Shown piece after piece: positions 15,024 through 22,066 of a stretch of DNA of 22,276 nucleotides. The stretch's first letter is position 1; every line of letters starts with the position of its first letter. The notes beneath the pieces are model-generated. The model made no database searches, was not told where the DNA came from, and saw only the letters and a program-made list of their open reading frames with translations. A program made the translations under genes and the position numbers. Source of the DNA: a virus. Location: the IMG/VR virus record IMGVR_UViG_3300009481_000124, positions 1 to 22,276 of that record, one strand, 5' to 3'.

Positions 15024-16450
15024 ATCCAATCTTTTAATTCTTCACCCATAACTTCAGACGCTATATTGATCTTCTTACGAAGAGCTTTGACTATTCTATT
15101 GTCAACTGTATCTTCTGCAATTAAATCGATGTAGGTCACGGGTTTCTTTTGCCCAATTCTATGGATTCTATCTTGTGATTGTAAACGTTTTTCTAAGTCA
15201 TAACCATTAGAATAATAGATCATGTTCGATGCTGCGGTAAGCGTAATTCCATAACCACCTGTAGCTGGTGTACCTACAAAGTATTTAACTGAGTCATCGT
15301 TTTGAAATTTTTCTATATTATTCTGTCTAATATCTTTAGGAGTTAACCCATAATAATCAACCACCGATCCCGGACCATGGACCTTTTGAATTTCCTTTAT
15401 TATTTTTTTAACGTCATATTGATAGTGGGCCCATATAACAACTTTGCCTTCTATCTCATCTAATACATCCATTAATTCATCTACTCTATTATTCTTTATA
15501 TCTTGCATAGTGCCATCATCAGCGGTGAAATGACCACATGTAATTTGTTGAAGTCTCATAATTTGAGTTAAAGCAGTTTTAGTAGTGACTACTTTTCCAT
15601 TTAACATAGCAAGCGCCATTTTTTTCATTTGAGTATATAATTCTTTTTGTTCTTTAGTTAACTCTACTACTCTTTTCATAAATGTTTTTTCAGGAAGATC
15701 TAAACAATCTTCTTTTAATACTCTAAAAGAAAAAGGTTTTAGTTTTTCTGCAAGTTCATCAAGATGTCGAAATCTTGCCACAATTTGAACACTTCTTCCA
15801 TAGAAATTAGCTGTTTTCATTTCAGCATATCTATTTCTAAATGCATAATAAGAAGCAAAATCTAAACAGAAAGGATCTAAAAATTCACATTGACTATATA
15901 AATCTAATGGGTTTTTAGTAACTGGAGAACCTGTAAGAATTCTTCTATACTTAGCAAGTTTAGAAAGTCTTAAAATATTTTTAGTTCTTTTTGCTTTAGG
16001 ATTTTTAATAGTGGTACTTTCATCAATAGCCATTAAAGTTCTATGTGATGATAAAAATTTAGTTGCAAAGTCTACACCTTTTTGAGTACTTAAAGCTTCC
16101 ACATTCATAATTAAAATATGTAAAGCTGTTTCTATTTCAAACAAAGATTTTAATTTTTCTTCTTGTTTTTTAGATATACTAGGTTGCCATAAAATGGTCA
16201 CATTTTCGACATGATCTACTAAATGTGTTGGTAATTCTTGCTTATACCACGTACCTACTACACCTTTTGGAGCTATAATTAAGGCACCATCAATTTTTCC
16301 TTTGTCATAAAGCATAGACATATTATCTATAAGAACTTTTGTTTTACCTGTTCCCATTTCCATAAAATATGCATAAACTTCTTTATTCCAAGAAATTTCA
16401 AGAGCATCAAGCTGATGCTGATACGGTTTTGTTTTAAATTTATAATTCAT
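15020..16450 (-). CDS. SNF2-family superfamily II helicase
   Basis: The 476-residue protein carries the classical motifs: a Gln-containing motif (PYQHQLDALE, residues 9-18), Walker A EMGTGKTK (31-38), motif II MAIDEST with DES at 143-145, motif III LTGSP (172-176), and motif VI SQDRIHRIGQ (425-434) preceded by GGYGITLTAA. DES in place of DEAH, together with HRIGQ, marks the SNF2/ATP-dependent DNA translocase branch. Phages use such enzymes in replication, recombination or remodelling protein-bound DNA. The length is near the minimal two-RecA-domain core, without obvious extra domains. It is the only gene on this strand, starting at ATG 16450-16448, with a promoter-like pair just upstream. Its coding end overlaps the 40-residue gene by 4 bases. 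The family is confident; substrate is unknown. Confidence 0.9.
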   Translation of the reverse strand: MNYKFKTKPYQHQLDALEISWNKEVYAYFMEMGTGKTKVLIDNMSMLYDKGKIDGALIIAPKGVVGTWYKQELPTHLVDHVENVTILWQPSISKKQEEKLKSLFEIETALHILIMNVEALSTQKGVDFATKFLSSHRTLMAIDESTTIKNPKAKRTKNILRLSKLAKYRRILTGSPVTKNPLDLYSQCEFLDPFCLDFASYYAFRNRYAEMKTANFYGRSVQIVARFRHLDELAEKLKPFSFRVLKEDCLDLPEKTFMKRVVELTKEQKELYTQMKKMALAMLNGKVVTTKTALTQIMRLQQITCGHFTADDGTMQDIKNNRVDELMDVLDEIEGKVVIWAHYQYDVKKIIKEIQKVHGPGSVVDYYGLTPKDIRQNNIEKFQNDDSVKYFVGTPATGGYGITLTAASNMIYYSNGYDLEKRLQSQDRIHRIGQKKPVTYIDLIAEDTVDNRIVKALRKKINIASEVMGEELKDWI

Positions 16451-16470
16451 AAATTTTTCTTTCTATGGTG

Positions 16471-16498
16471 TTGACATTATATTAAAAAAAGGTATAAG
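16471..16498 (+). promoter_or_regulatory. Sigma70-like promoter for replication operon
   Basis: TTGACA (16471-16476) and TATAAG (16493-16498) are 16 bases apart. A start point near 16505 would leave only about two bases before ATG 16507, a nearly leaderless message. The + strand block 16507-22276 shows no other good promoter before the gap at 18212-18257. Confidence 0.6.
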
Positions 16499-16502
16499 TC
16501 AA
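16476..16502 (-). promoter_or_regulatory. Sigma70-like promoter for SNF2 helicase gene
   Basis: On the minus strand TTGACT (16502-16497) is followed by TATAAT (16481-16476) at a 15-base spacing, about 25 bases from the ATG at 16450. The TATAAT is perfect but the spacing is short. It overlaps the + strand promoter, sharing its bases. Confidence 0.5.
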
Positions 16503-16506
16503 TGCA

Positions 16507-16869
16507 ATGAAAGAAGAAAATATTTCCACTGTATATGTAATACAAGAAGTATCAGGAACAAAAGCTGGTGCTCCTAAAATAAATATTATAGGCGCACAAA
16601 AATATGGAGACTTTAAATTTGTGTTACCTGAATTTTCTCAAATGATTTTTTCACCTGGTCCATTAATTTTTAAATTAAGACAAGGTTTAAAAAATTTTAG
16701 TAATAAAGATTATTTATTATTAACTGGTGATCCAGCAATTATTGGAGTTGCATGTTCAATTGTTAGTGATATAACAGGAGGAAAATATAAACTTTTAAAA
16801 TGGGATAAACAAGAAAGACAATATTATCCAATTGAAATTAACTTATACGAAAAAGGAGAGATAGAATAA
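16507..16869 (+). CDS. Conserved phage protein ahead of replication genes, unknown function
   Basis: The 120-residue protein begins the replication block. It reads VYVIQEVSGTKAGAPKINII, GAQKYGDFKFVLPEF, MIFSPGPLIFKLRQGLKNFS, DYLLLTGDPAIIGVACSIVS, KYKLLKWDKQERQYYPIEIN. The layout of a beta strand, LLTGDP loop, helix, then LKWD-(K/R)-QE-R-x-YYP resembles a small family that I recall beside phage replication genes without known role. The well-defined alternation of strands and helices suggests one compact alpha/beta domain. It has no recognised catalytic set. The first ATG is used; any start upstream is limited by the promoter. It overlaps the next gene by one base (TAATG). Confidence 0.62.
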   Translation: MKEENISTVYVIQEVSGTKAGAPKINIIGAQKYGDFKFVLPEFSQMIFSPGPLIFKLRQGLKNFSNKDYLLLTGDPAIIGVACSIVSDITGGKYKLLKWDKQERQYYPIEINLYEKGEIE

Positions 16870-17420
16870 TGGCAATAGATTTTGAGAAAGACCAAGAAGA
16901 AGTATTAACAAAGACTACAGAAATAAAATCATTATCAGATCAAGTATTAAGACTTAGAGATTTAGAAGCTGAAGTAAAAGCTCAAGAAGAAAAAATTAAA
17001 CAAACACAAAAAGAGATTGCAAGAATTTCAGAAGATGTAATTCCAACTATGTTATCAGAGATGGGATTATCTCAATTGAAGTTAGCTGATGGTTCATCAG
17101 TTGACGTTAAACCTTTCTATAGTGCAAGTATCTCTGTTGCAAACAGAGAGAAAGCTTATAAATGGCTTCGTGACAACGGCCTAGGCGACATTATTAAAAA
17201 TGATGTTGTCGTTTCCTTTGGACGTCATGAAGATAACAAGGCGGTAGATTATGCTAACCTTGCGAAAAGTCAGGGGTTCGAACCGACACAAAAGTTGAAG
17301 GTAGAACCCATGACTTTAAAAGCGCTAGTCCGTGAGCGTATTGAGGCAGGTAAAGACATGCCAATGGACATTTTCAACGTGTATGTAGGAAACCGTACCA
17401 AACTAACAAAGAAACAATAA
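16869..17420 (+). CDS. Coiled-coil phage protein, unknown function; codon-use switch inside gene
   Basis: The 183-residue protein has a coiled-coil N-terminal part (residues about 5-58, SLSDQVLRLRDLEAEVKAQE then EKIKQTQKEIARISED), then a beta strand SSVDVKPFYSASI and a mixed C-terminal domain ending VRERIEAGKDMPMDIFNVY. The pattern around TLKALVRERIEAGKDMP recurs in phage replication-region proteins I recall as uncharacterised. All four Arg codons before about 17160 are AGA, and all five after it are CGT, with more GGC, GCG and AAC in the second part, which fits a mosaic gene. A role near DNA replication or recombination is likely from place. Not recognised as a named family. Confidence 0.6.
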   Translation: MAIDFEKDQEEVLTKTTEIKSLSDQVLRLRDLEAEVKAQEEKIKQTQKEIARISEDVIPTMLSEMGLSQLKLADGSSVDVKPFYSASISVANREKAYKWLRDNGLGDIIKNDVVVSFGRHEDNKAVDYANLAKSQGFEPTQKLKVEPMTLKALVRERIEAGKDMPMDIFNVYVGNRTKLTKKQ

Positions 17421-17422
17421 CT

Positions 17423-18211
17423 ATGAACAACGAAGCAAAAAACGAGCAAAATGCGGTTATCCCAAAGATAAACGCTAAGCTTCCATCATCTACATTATTT
17501 GAAGATGATGCGAACGCTGGCTTTTCGACAATGTCGCAAGAAGATCTTGCGTTACCATTTCTTAAAGTTTTAGGTCAGCTGTCTCCCGAAGTTAATTCGA
17601 GACATGCTAAATATATCAAGGACGCAGCTCCTGGTATGATCTTAAACACTGTCACGAATGAACTTTATGACGGTGCAAAAGGTATCCAAGTCATCCCGTG
17701 TTTTTATAAAAGAGAATACGTGGAATGGAAGGATAGAGGAGAATCAATGGGCGCACCCGTAGCAGTACATGCTGTGGATTCTGAGGCAGTAGCATCAGCT
17801 AAAAGAGATGCTATGAATAAAGATAGATTACCAAACGGTAATTATCTTGAGAATACCGCAAGTCACTTTGTAATGTTACTCGGCGACAATCCTAGCACAG
17901 CATTGATTACTATGAAGGCTACTCAATTAAAGACTAGCCGTAAATGGAATACAATGATGATGGGTATCAAACTACAGGGTAAAACTGGTTTATTTACTCC
18001 ACCAACATATAGTCATGTATATAAATTGACTACTGTTCAACAGTCTAACGACAAAGGAACATGGTTTGGTTGGGACGTAGATAAAGTAGGTCCTGTCAAA
18101 GATAGAGCGATCTATGATAATGCTAAAAGTTTTTCTTTGAATATTTCAAAGGGAAATGTAAGAGCTAAACATGGATCCGATTCTGTTAACTCGGAGTCAA
18201 CTCCTTATTAA
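17423..18211 (+). CDS. Conserved phage protein before primase, possible ssDNA-binding role
   Basis: The 262-residue protein starts 2 bases after the previous stop. The core is DLALPFLKVLGQLSPEVNS, YIKDAAPGMILNTVTNEL, GIQVIPCFYKREYVEWKDRG, then SHFVMLLGDNPSTALITMKA, TSRKWNTMMMGIKLQGKTG and PPTYSHVYKLTTVQQSNDKG, TWFGWDVDKVG. It looks like a beta-barrel-rich protein with Lys, Arg and aromatic residues along strands. It lies where T7 puts its single-stranded DNA-binding gp2.5, ahead of the primase, but unlike gp2.5 its C-terminus (SESTPY) is not strongly acidic. I recall related proteins beside marine phage replication genes with no assigned role. The ssDNA-binding idea is inference only. Confidence 0.55.
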   Translation: MNNEAKNEQNAVIPKINAKLPSSTLFEDDANAGFSTMSQEDLALPFLKVLGQLSPEVNSRHAKYIKDAAPGMILNTVTNELYDGAKGIQVIPCFYKREYVEWKDRGESMGAPVAVHAVDSEAVASAKRDAMNKDRLPNGNYLENTASHFVMLLGDNPSTALITMKATQLKTSRKWNTMMMGIKLQGKTGLFTPPTYSHVYKLTTVQQSNDKGTWFGWDVDKVGPVKDRAIYDNAKSFSLNISKGNVRAKHGSDSVNSESTPY

Positions 18212-18239
18212 GCAATTCCTAAGGGAATAAGTTGCAACA

Positions 18240-18271
18240 AGAGGCGTTGAAGCGAGAGTGGAGACGCCTCT
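18240..18271 (+). promoter_or_regulatory. Hairpin over the primase start
   Basis: AGAGGCGT (18240-18247) and ACGCCTCT (18264-18271) are perfect inverted repeats with a 16-base loop. The GTG start 18258 lies in the loop and the next in-frame ATG (18282) lies 10 bases past the stem. No U-run follows, so a terminator is unlikely; control of primase translation or RNA processing is more plausible. A weaker 5-base stem (ATTCC/GGAAT, 18215-18219 and 18224-18228) sits upstream in the same gap. Confidence 0.5.
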
Positions 18272-19781
18272 ACTTAAAGTTATGACAGAATTTGAAAAGA
18301 TATTTGATGGATTGAAAAGGGCTCATGGATGTACCTACATTAACACTGCTCCAGCAAACGGAGAAAAGTTAAAAGGAAAATCTTTTGTTAAAAGAGAACC
18401 AGTTACATCAACTCATTACGAAAACCATTTAAAAGGTGTAGAACCTACACTAGGTATTATTCCTATAAACGATAACAATCAATGTATATGGGGATGTATT
18501 GATGTTGATTCCTATGCAGGGTTTGATCACAAAAAATTATTATCAAAAATTAAAATTTTAAAATTACCATTAGTAGTATGTAGATCTAAAAGTGGTGGTG
18601 CACATATATTTTTATTTTCTCAAAAATTTATTGACGCAAAAGTAATGAGAGACAAACTCTTAGAGATAAGAGCTATATTAGGATTTGCAAATGCAGAAGT
18701 ATTTCCAAAACAAATAGAATTAAAATCAGAAGAAGATACAGGAAACTTTTTAAATCTTCCTTACTTCAAAGGTGATGACACAACAAGATATGCTTTCAAA
18801 GAAGATGGAAGCGCAGCAAGTTTAGAAGAATTTTATAGGATCATTAATAATGTAAAACAGCTAGATGTTGGTTCTATAAAAGTACAGAGGCCCCAATCAG
18901 AATTTTCTGATGGGCCTCCATGTATTGAGACTCTAGCCGCAGAAAGAATAAAAGAAGGGGGAAGAAACGCAGCATTATTTCACTTTGGAGTTTTTGCTAA
19001 AAAGAAATGGAAAGATTGGAAAGAAAAAATTTCTTGGTTTCACCGAGAGTATATGGATGGAGATTTAGATCAGAAAGAAATAGATATAATCAAAGCACAA
19101 ATAGAAAAGAAAGATTGGGGATATAAATGTAAAGATGAACCAATGTGTAGTCATTGTGATAAAACATTATGTAAAAGAAGAAAATATGGAATAGGTAATG
19201 CACCAACATTTCCAGAGTTAAGTGATCTACAAGAGATTCAATTAGAACATCCTTATTATTATTTAAACGTAGATGGTAAAAGATTAAGATTAGATAGCCC
19301 AAAACATTTAAGACAACAATCATTATTTGAAGAAGCATGTATAGCAGGAGTGGGAATGCTACCACCAACTTTAAAAACTAAAGATTGGAAACAATTAATT
19401 AATGGATTACTAGCAGGAAGAGAAGTTATAGATGCACCGGAGGGAATGAAAACAGAAGATCAATTAAGAGAACACTTAGAAGATTATTGTAGTGATAGAA
19501 GACAAACAAAAAGAAAAGAAGATATTGAAAGAGGAAATGTTTGGAGTGATGACGAGAATCATTACTTTAAATTTAGACACTTCTTTTATGACCACTTACA
19601 AAGAAGAAGATGGTCCCATGACTATCAAAAGACTTCAGCATGGATGAAAGAATGGTTTGATGCAAAAATAAAAGTAATAGATGCGAGTGGTAAGAGTATC
19701 AAGGTTATGTACGTTAAAAAATTTAATGGCAAGAAAACAGAATTTAAATCACCGGGTTATAAACCTAAGGACCCATATTAA
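18258..19781 (+). CDS. Archaeo-eukaryotic-type primase (AEP, TOTE-primase-like)
   Basis: The protein has 507 residues from GTG 18258 (or 499 from ATG 18282, residue 9; neither has a strong SD). The AEP signature is clear: IWGCIDVDSY (Asp82 and Asp84, catalytic metal pair), CRSKSGGAHIFLF (110-120, with His116, nucleotide binding) and AEVFPKQ (146-152), then GNFLNLPYF (162-170). This order matches the primase domain of phages and TOTE conflict systems. Residues 228-250 (ERIKEGGRNAALFHFGVFAK) resemble a PriCT-type helical domain. Cys291, 297, 300 and 305 could form a zinc site. The rest (320-507) is helical and basic (RRQTKRKEDIERG, YDHLQRRRWSHDYQ) and unassigned. It would make primers for the polymerase encoded at the end of the window. 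A DnaG-type primase or replicative helicase was not seen. Confidence 0.84.
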   Translation: METPLLKVMTEFEKIFDGLKRAHGCTYINTAPANGEKLKGKSFVKREPVTSTHYENHLKGVEPTLGIIPINDNNQCIWGCIDVDSYAGFDHKKLLSKIKILKLPLVVCRSKSGGAHIFLFSQKFIDAKVMRDKLLEIRAILGFANAEVFPKQIELKSEEDTGNFLNLPYFKGDDTTRYAFKEDGSAASLEEFYRIINNVKQLDVGSIKVQRPQSEFSDGPPCIETLAAERIKEGGRNAALFHFGVFAKKKWKDWKEKISWFHREYMDGDLDQKEIDIIKAQIEKKDWGYKCKDEPMCSHCDKTLCKRRKYGIGNAPTFPELSDLQEIQLEHPYYYLNVDGKRLRLDSPKHLRQQSLFEEACIAGVGMLPPTLKTKDWKQLINGLLAGREVIDAPEGMKTEDQLREHLEDYCSDRRQTKRKEDIERGNVWSDDENHYFKFRHFFYDHLQRRRWSHDYQKTSAWMKEWFDAKIKVIDASGKSIKVMYVKKFNGKKTEFKSPGYKPKDPY

Positions 19782-19975
19782 TGAATAGTTTTATTGAAAG
19801 TTTTATAGATGTAGGAAGTGGATTAGCTCTAGCAATTCTTATTCAATTATATATCTTTCCTTTTTTTGGATTGTACCCAACCATATGGGACAGTTTTCAC
19901 ATAGCATTAATATTTACTGTAGTATCTATCATGAGATCATGGCTATGGAGATTATTATTTAGGAGATATAGATGA
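19781..19975 (+). CDS. DUF7220-like small membrane protein
   Basis: The 64-residue protein has two membrane segments, residues about 11-31 (VGSGLALAILIQLYIFPFFG) and 37-56 (HIALIFTVVSIMRSWLW), ending in a basic RRLF-type tail (LLFRRYR). The pattern FPFFGLYPTIWDSF, FTVVSIMRSWLWR matches a widespread small phage membrane family (DUF7220), whose usual form reads FPxFG, FTxxSxxRSYxxRR. Its function is not known. It overlaps the primase by one base (TAATG) and the helicase by 4 (ATGA), so it is made within the replication operon, which raises the idea of a membrane link for replication, as inference. Confidence 0.8.
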   Translation: MNSFIESFIDVGSGLALAILIQLYIFPFFGLYPTIWDSFHIALIFTVVSIMRSWLWRLLFRRYR

Positions 19976-21465
19976 CAACAATAGTATTAGGTCCGCCAGG
20001 TACAGGGAAGACACACACATTACTTAATAAAGTAGATGATTATTTAAAACAAACTGATCCTGACAAGATAGGTTATTTTGCCTTTACTCAAAAAGCTGCA
20101 TACGAAGCGAGAGATAGAGCAATGAAAAAATTTAATCTAACTGAAGATGACCTTCCACATTTTAGAACTTTACACTCACTAGCATTCAGAAGACTTGGTT
20201 TAAAAAAAGAAAACGTAATGCAACCTTTTCATTATAGAGATTTAGGAGAAAAATTAAAACTTCCTTTATCTGTTCCTTCATGGGAACATGACGAAGGGAA
20301 TGCTTTCTTTACTTCTAATAGTGAAGAGCTAAGTATAATTGATAAAGCAAGACACAAGGAGATTAGTGTAATGCAACAGTATGATTTAGGTGAACACACT
20401 AAAGAAGTCTCGAGAGAAAAACTTATTATCTTGGACCAGGAAATAAAAAAATATAAAAAAGAATATAGTCTAATAGATTTTCACGATATGATTACAGATT
20501 TTGTTAAGAGCGATAAGTGTCCTCAGTTTGATGTGACATTTATAGATGAAGCACAAGATTTATCTAAAGTACAATGGCATATGGCTAGAAATATTTGGGA
20601 TAACACTCAAGATTCTTTTGTTGCAGGCGATGATGACCAGGCAATTTTTAGATGGGCCGGTGCAGATGTAGATAGTTTTATTGCATTGGATGGTAATATA
20701 AACCAATTAATTCAATCGTTTAGAGTACCAGCTAAGATTCATAAATTAGCGGCCAATATTGTACACCGAATTTCTAAAAGAATCAATAAGAATTGGCTCC
20801 CTTCTAAAAGAGAAGGAGAGATAAAATGGTATGATAGTTTTGATCAAATAGATTTAAAAGGAGGAAACTGGTTAGTATTAAGTAGAACTAATCATCAGTT
20901 AAATGATGTTGAAAAAGTTTTATATGAAGATGGAATGTATTTTAAAAATAGAAACAAAAGAAATTATGAAGCAGATTTATATCAAGCAATAAATGATTAT
21001 GAAAATTTAAGAAAAGGCCAATTGGTTTCATACAAAGCTATAGAAAAAATTTATAGTTATATGACACCTACACATAAAGATAAAAAAGGATTATTAGGTA
21101 TGGCAAAAGAATCTTTTTATGGTATAGATGCATTAAAGAATAAGCATGGTTTAAAAACTGATAAAGTTTGGTACGAAGCTTTTGATGATGCACCATACAG
21201 GAGAGTAGAATACATTAGATCTATGAAAAATCACGGGGAGAAGTTAAACCAAGATCCTAGAATTAATTTATCCACTATACATGGAGCTAAAGGTGGCGAG
21301 GCAGACAATGTTGTCTTGTTAACTGATCTAACAGAAAACACAATGAAGGGTTATGAAAATAATCCTGATGATGAAGAAAGATTGTTTTATGTTGGAGCAA
21401 CACGAACTAAAGAAACATTACATATTGTAAGACCTAAAGATAGTTATAAAGGCTACAGAATATGA
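19972..21465 (+). CDS. UvrD/Rep-family superfamily I DNA helicase
   Basis: The 497-residue protein has Walker A GPPGTGKT (7-14), motif Ia KIGYFAFTQKAAYEA, a TLHSLAFR motif, motif II DEAQD (192-196), motif III GDDDQAIFRWAGA (219-231), motif IV QSFRVP, motif V STIHGAKGGEADNVV (434-448) and motif VI EERLFYVGATRT (468-480). It is a compact UvrD/PcrA/Rep-type helicase, with the 2B-domain region short compared with bacterial UvrD (about 720 residues). Phages use this class, such as T4 Dda, in early replication and strand exchange. It lies in the replication block, overlapping the DUF7220 gene (ATGA) and the nuclease gene (ATGA). It may be the principal replication helicase here or partner the SNF2 enzyme; no DnaB/gp4-type helicase is visible. 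Confidence 0.92.
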   Translation: MTTIVLGPPGTGKTHTLLNKVDDYLKQTDPDKIGYFAFTQKAAYEARDRAMKKFNLTEDDLPHFRTLHSLAFRRLGLKKENVMQPFHYRDLGEKLKLPLSVPSWEHDEGNAFFTSNSEELSIIDKARHKEISVMQQYDLGEHTKEVSREKLIILDQEIKKYKKEYSLIDFHDMITDFVKSDKCPQFDVTFIDEAQDLSKVQWHMARNIWDNTQDSFVAGDDDQAIFRWAGADVDSFIALDGNINQLIQSFRVPAKIHKLAANIVHRISKRINKNWLPSKREGEIKWYDSFDQIDLKGGNWLVLSRTNHQLNDVEKVLYEDGMYFKNRNKRNYEADLYQAINDYENLRKGQLVSYKAIEKIYSYMTPTHKDKKGLLGMAKESFYGIDALKNKHGLKTDKVWYEAFDDAPYRRVEYIRSMKNHGEKLNQDPRINLSTIHGAKGGEADNVVLLTDLTENTMKGYENNPDDEERLFYVGATRTKETLHIVRPKDSYKGYRI

Positions 21466-21740
21466 GTAGTCCTAAGTCTATTAAAGGTTCAATAGGAGAA
21501 CACAAAATGATAGTTGATCTATTAGGTAAAGGTTATCACGTTGCTAAAGCAGTGGACCCACAGTGTCCATTTGATTTAGTTGCTGTTACTCCTACAGGAG
21601 AAATTAAATTAATAGATGTAAAGACTCCATCTTATCGTTTAAAGACAAAAGCAACATGGAAAAAAGCTAAGAAAATCAATAGAGTTTTAACAGAAAATCA
21701 AAAACAATTAGGAATAATTATAATGGAAGTTACACAGTGA
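21462..21740 (+). CDS. PD-(D/E)XK family nuclease (small)
   Basis: The 92-residue protein has the pattern of the PD-(D/E)XK fold: an N-terminal helix with Glu13 (GSIGEHKMIVDLLGKGYHV), Asp38 in CPFDLVAV and IDVKT with Asp52 and Lys54, then a basic helix (RLKTKATWKKAKKINR). These give the metal-binding acid pair and Lys of such nucleases, as in Holliday junction resolvases and PDDEXK_5-type proteins. It overlaps the helicase gene by 4 bases and the next gene by GTGA, so it is part of the replication/recombination operon, where it may resolve recombination intermediates or trim DNA. The length is that of the smallest members, so it probably acts as a dimer. The exact substrate is unknown. Confidence 0.78.
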   Translation: MSSPKSIKGSIGEHKMIVDLLGKGYHVAKAVDPQCPFDLVAVTPTGEIKLIDVKTPSYRLKTKATWKKAKKINRVLTENQKQLGIIIMEVTQ

Positions 21741-22066
21741 GTGACATATATAAAAAACAGGTAGGTGGGAGTCATTACCAATGTATGGTTATTCAGCCAT
21801 CAGAATTTATTAACAGAAATAACATTCCTTTTGCTGAAGGCAATGCAATTAAATATTTATGTAGACATAAACAAAAAAATCAGAAACAAGATTTATTAAA
21901 AGCTAAGCATTACATTGATATGGCTATTGATAGAGATTATCCTGAACCAAAAGATTTTTTAGAAGAAGCTGAAAAAGAAAAGAAAGAATTAGAAGAATCC
22001 TATAAGGAATCTAAACGCCAAGCACAAGAACGTCAATCAACTAACACATGGGGAATAATTAAATGA
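21737..22066 (+). CDS. DUF3310 protein (T7 gp1.7-like)
   Basis: The 109-residue protein starts at GTG 21737, overlapping the nuclease stop (GTGA). The diagnostic core is KKQVGGSHYQCMVIQPSEFI, then NIPFAEGNAIKYLCRHKQK, DLLKAKHYIDMAID. This is the DUF3310 family; its T7 member gp1.7 is described as a nucleotide kinase, suggesting nucleotide supply for replication, although that function is not shown for this protein. Residues about 75-105 add a highly charged helix (EEAEKEKKELEESYKESKRQ). It ends in ATGA overlap with the polymerase gene. Confidence 0.85.
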   Translation: MSDIYKKQVGGSHYQCMVIQPSEFINRNNIPFAEGNAIKYLCRHKQKNQKQDLLKAKHYIDMAIDRDYPEPKDFLEEAEKEKKELEESYKESKRQAQERQSTNTWGIIK

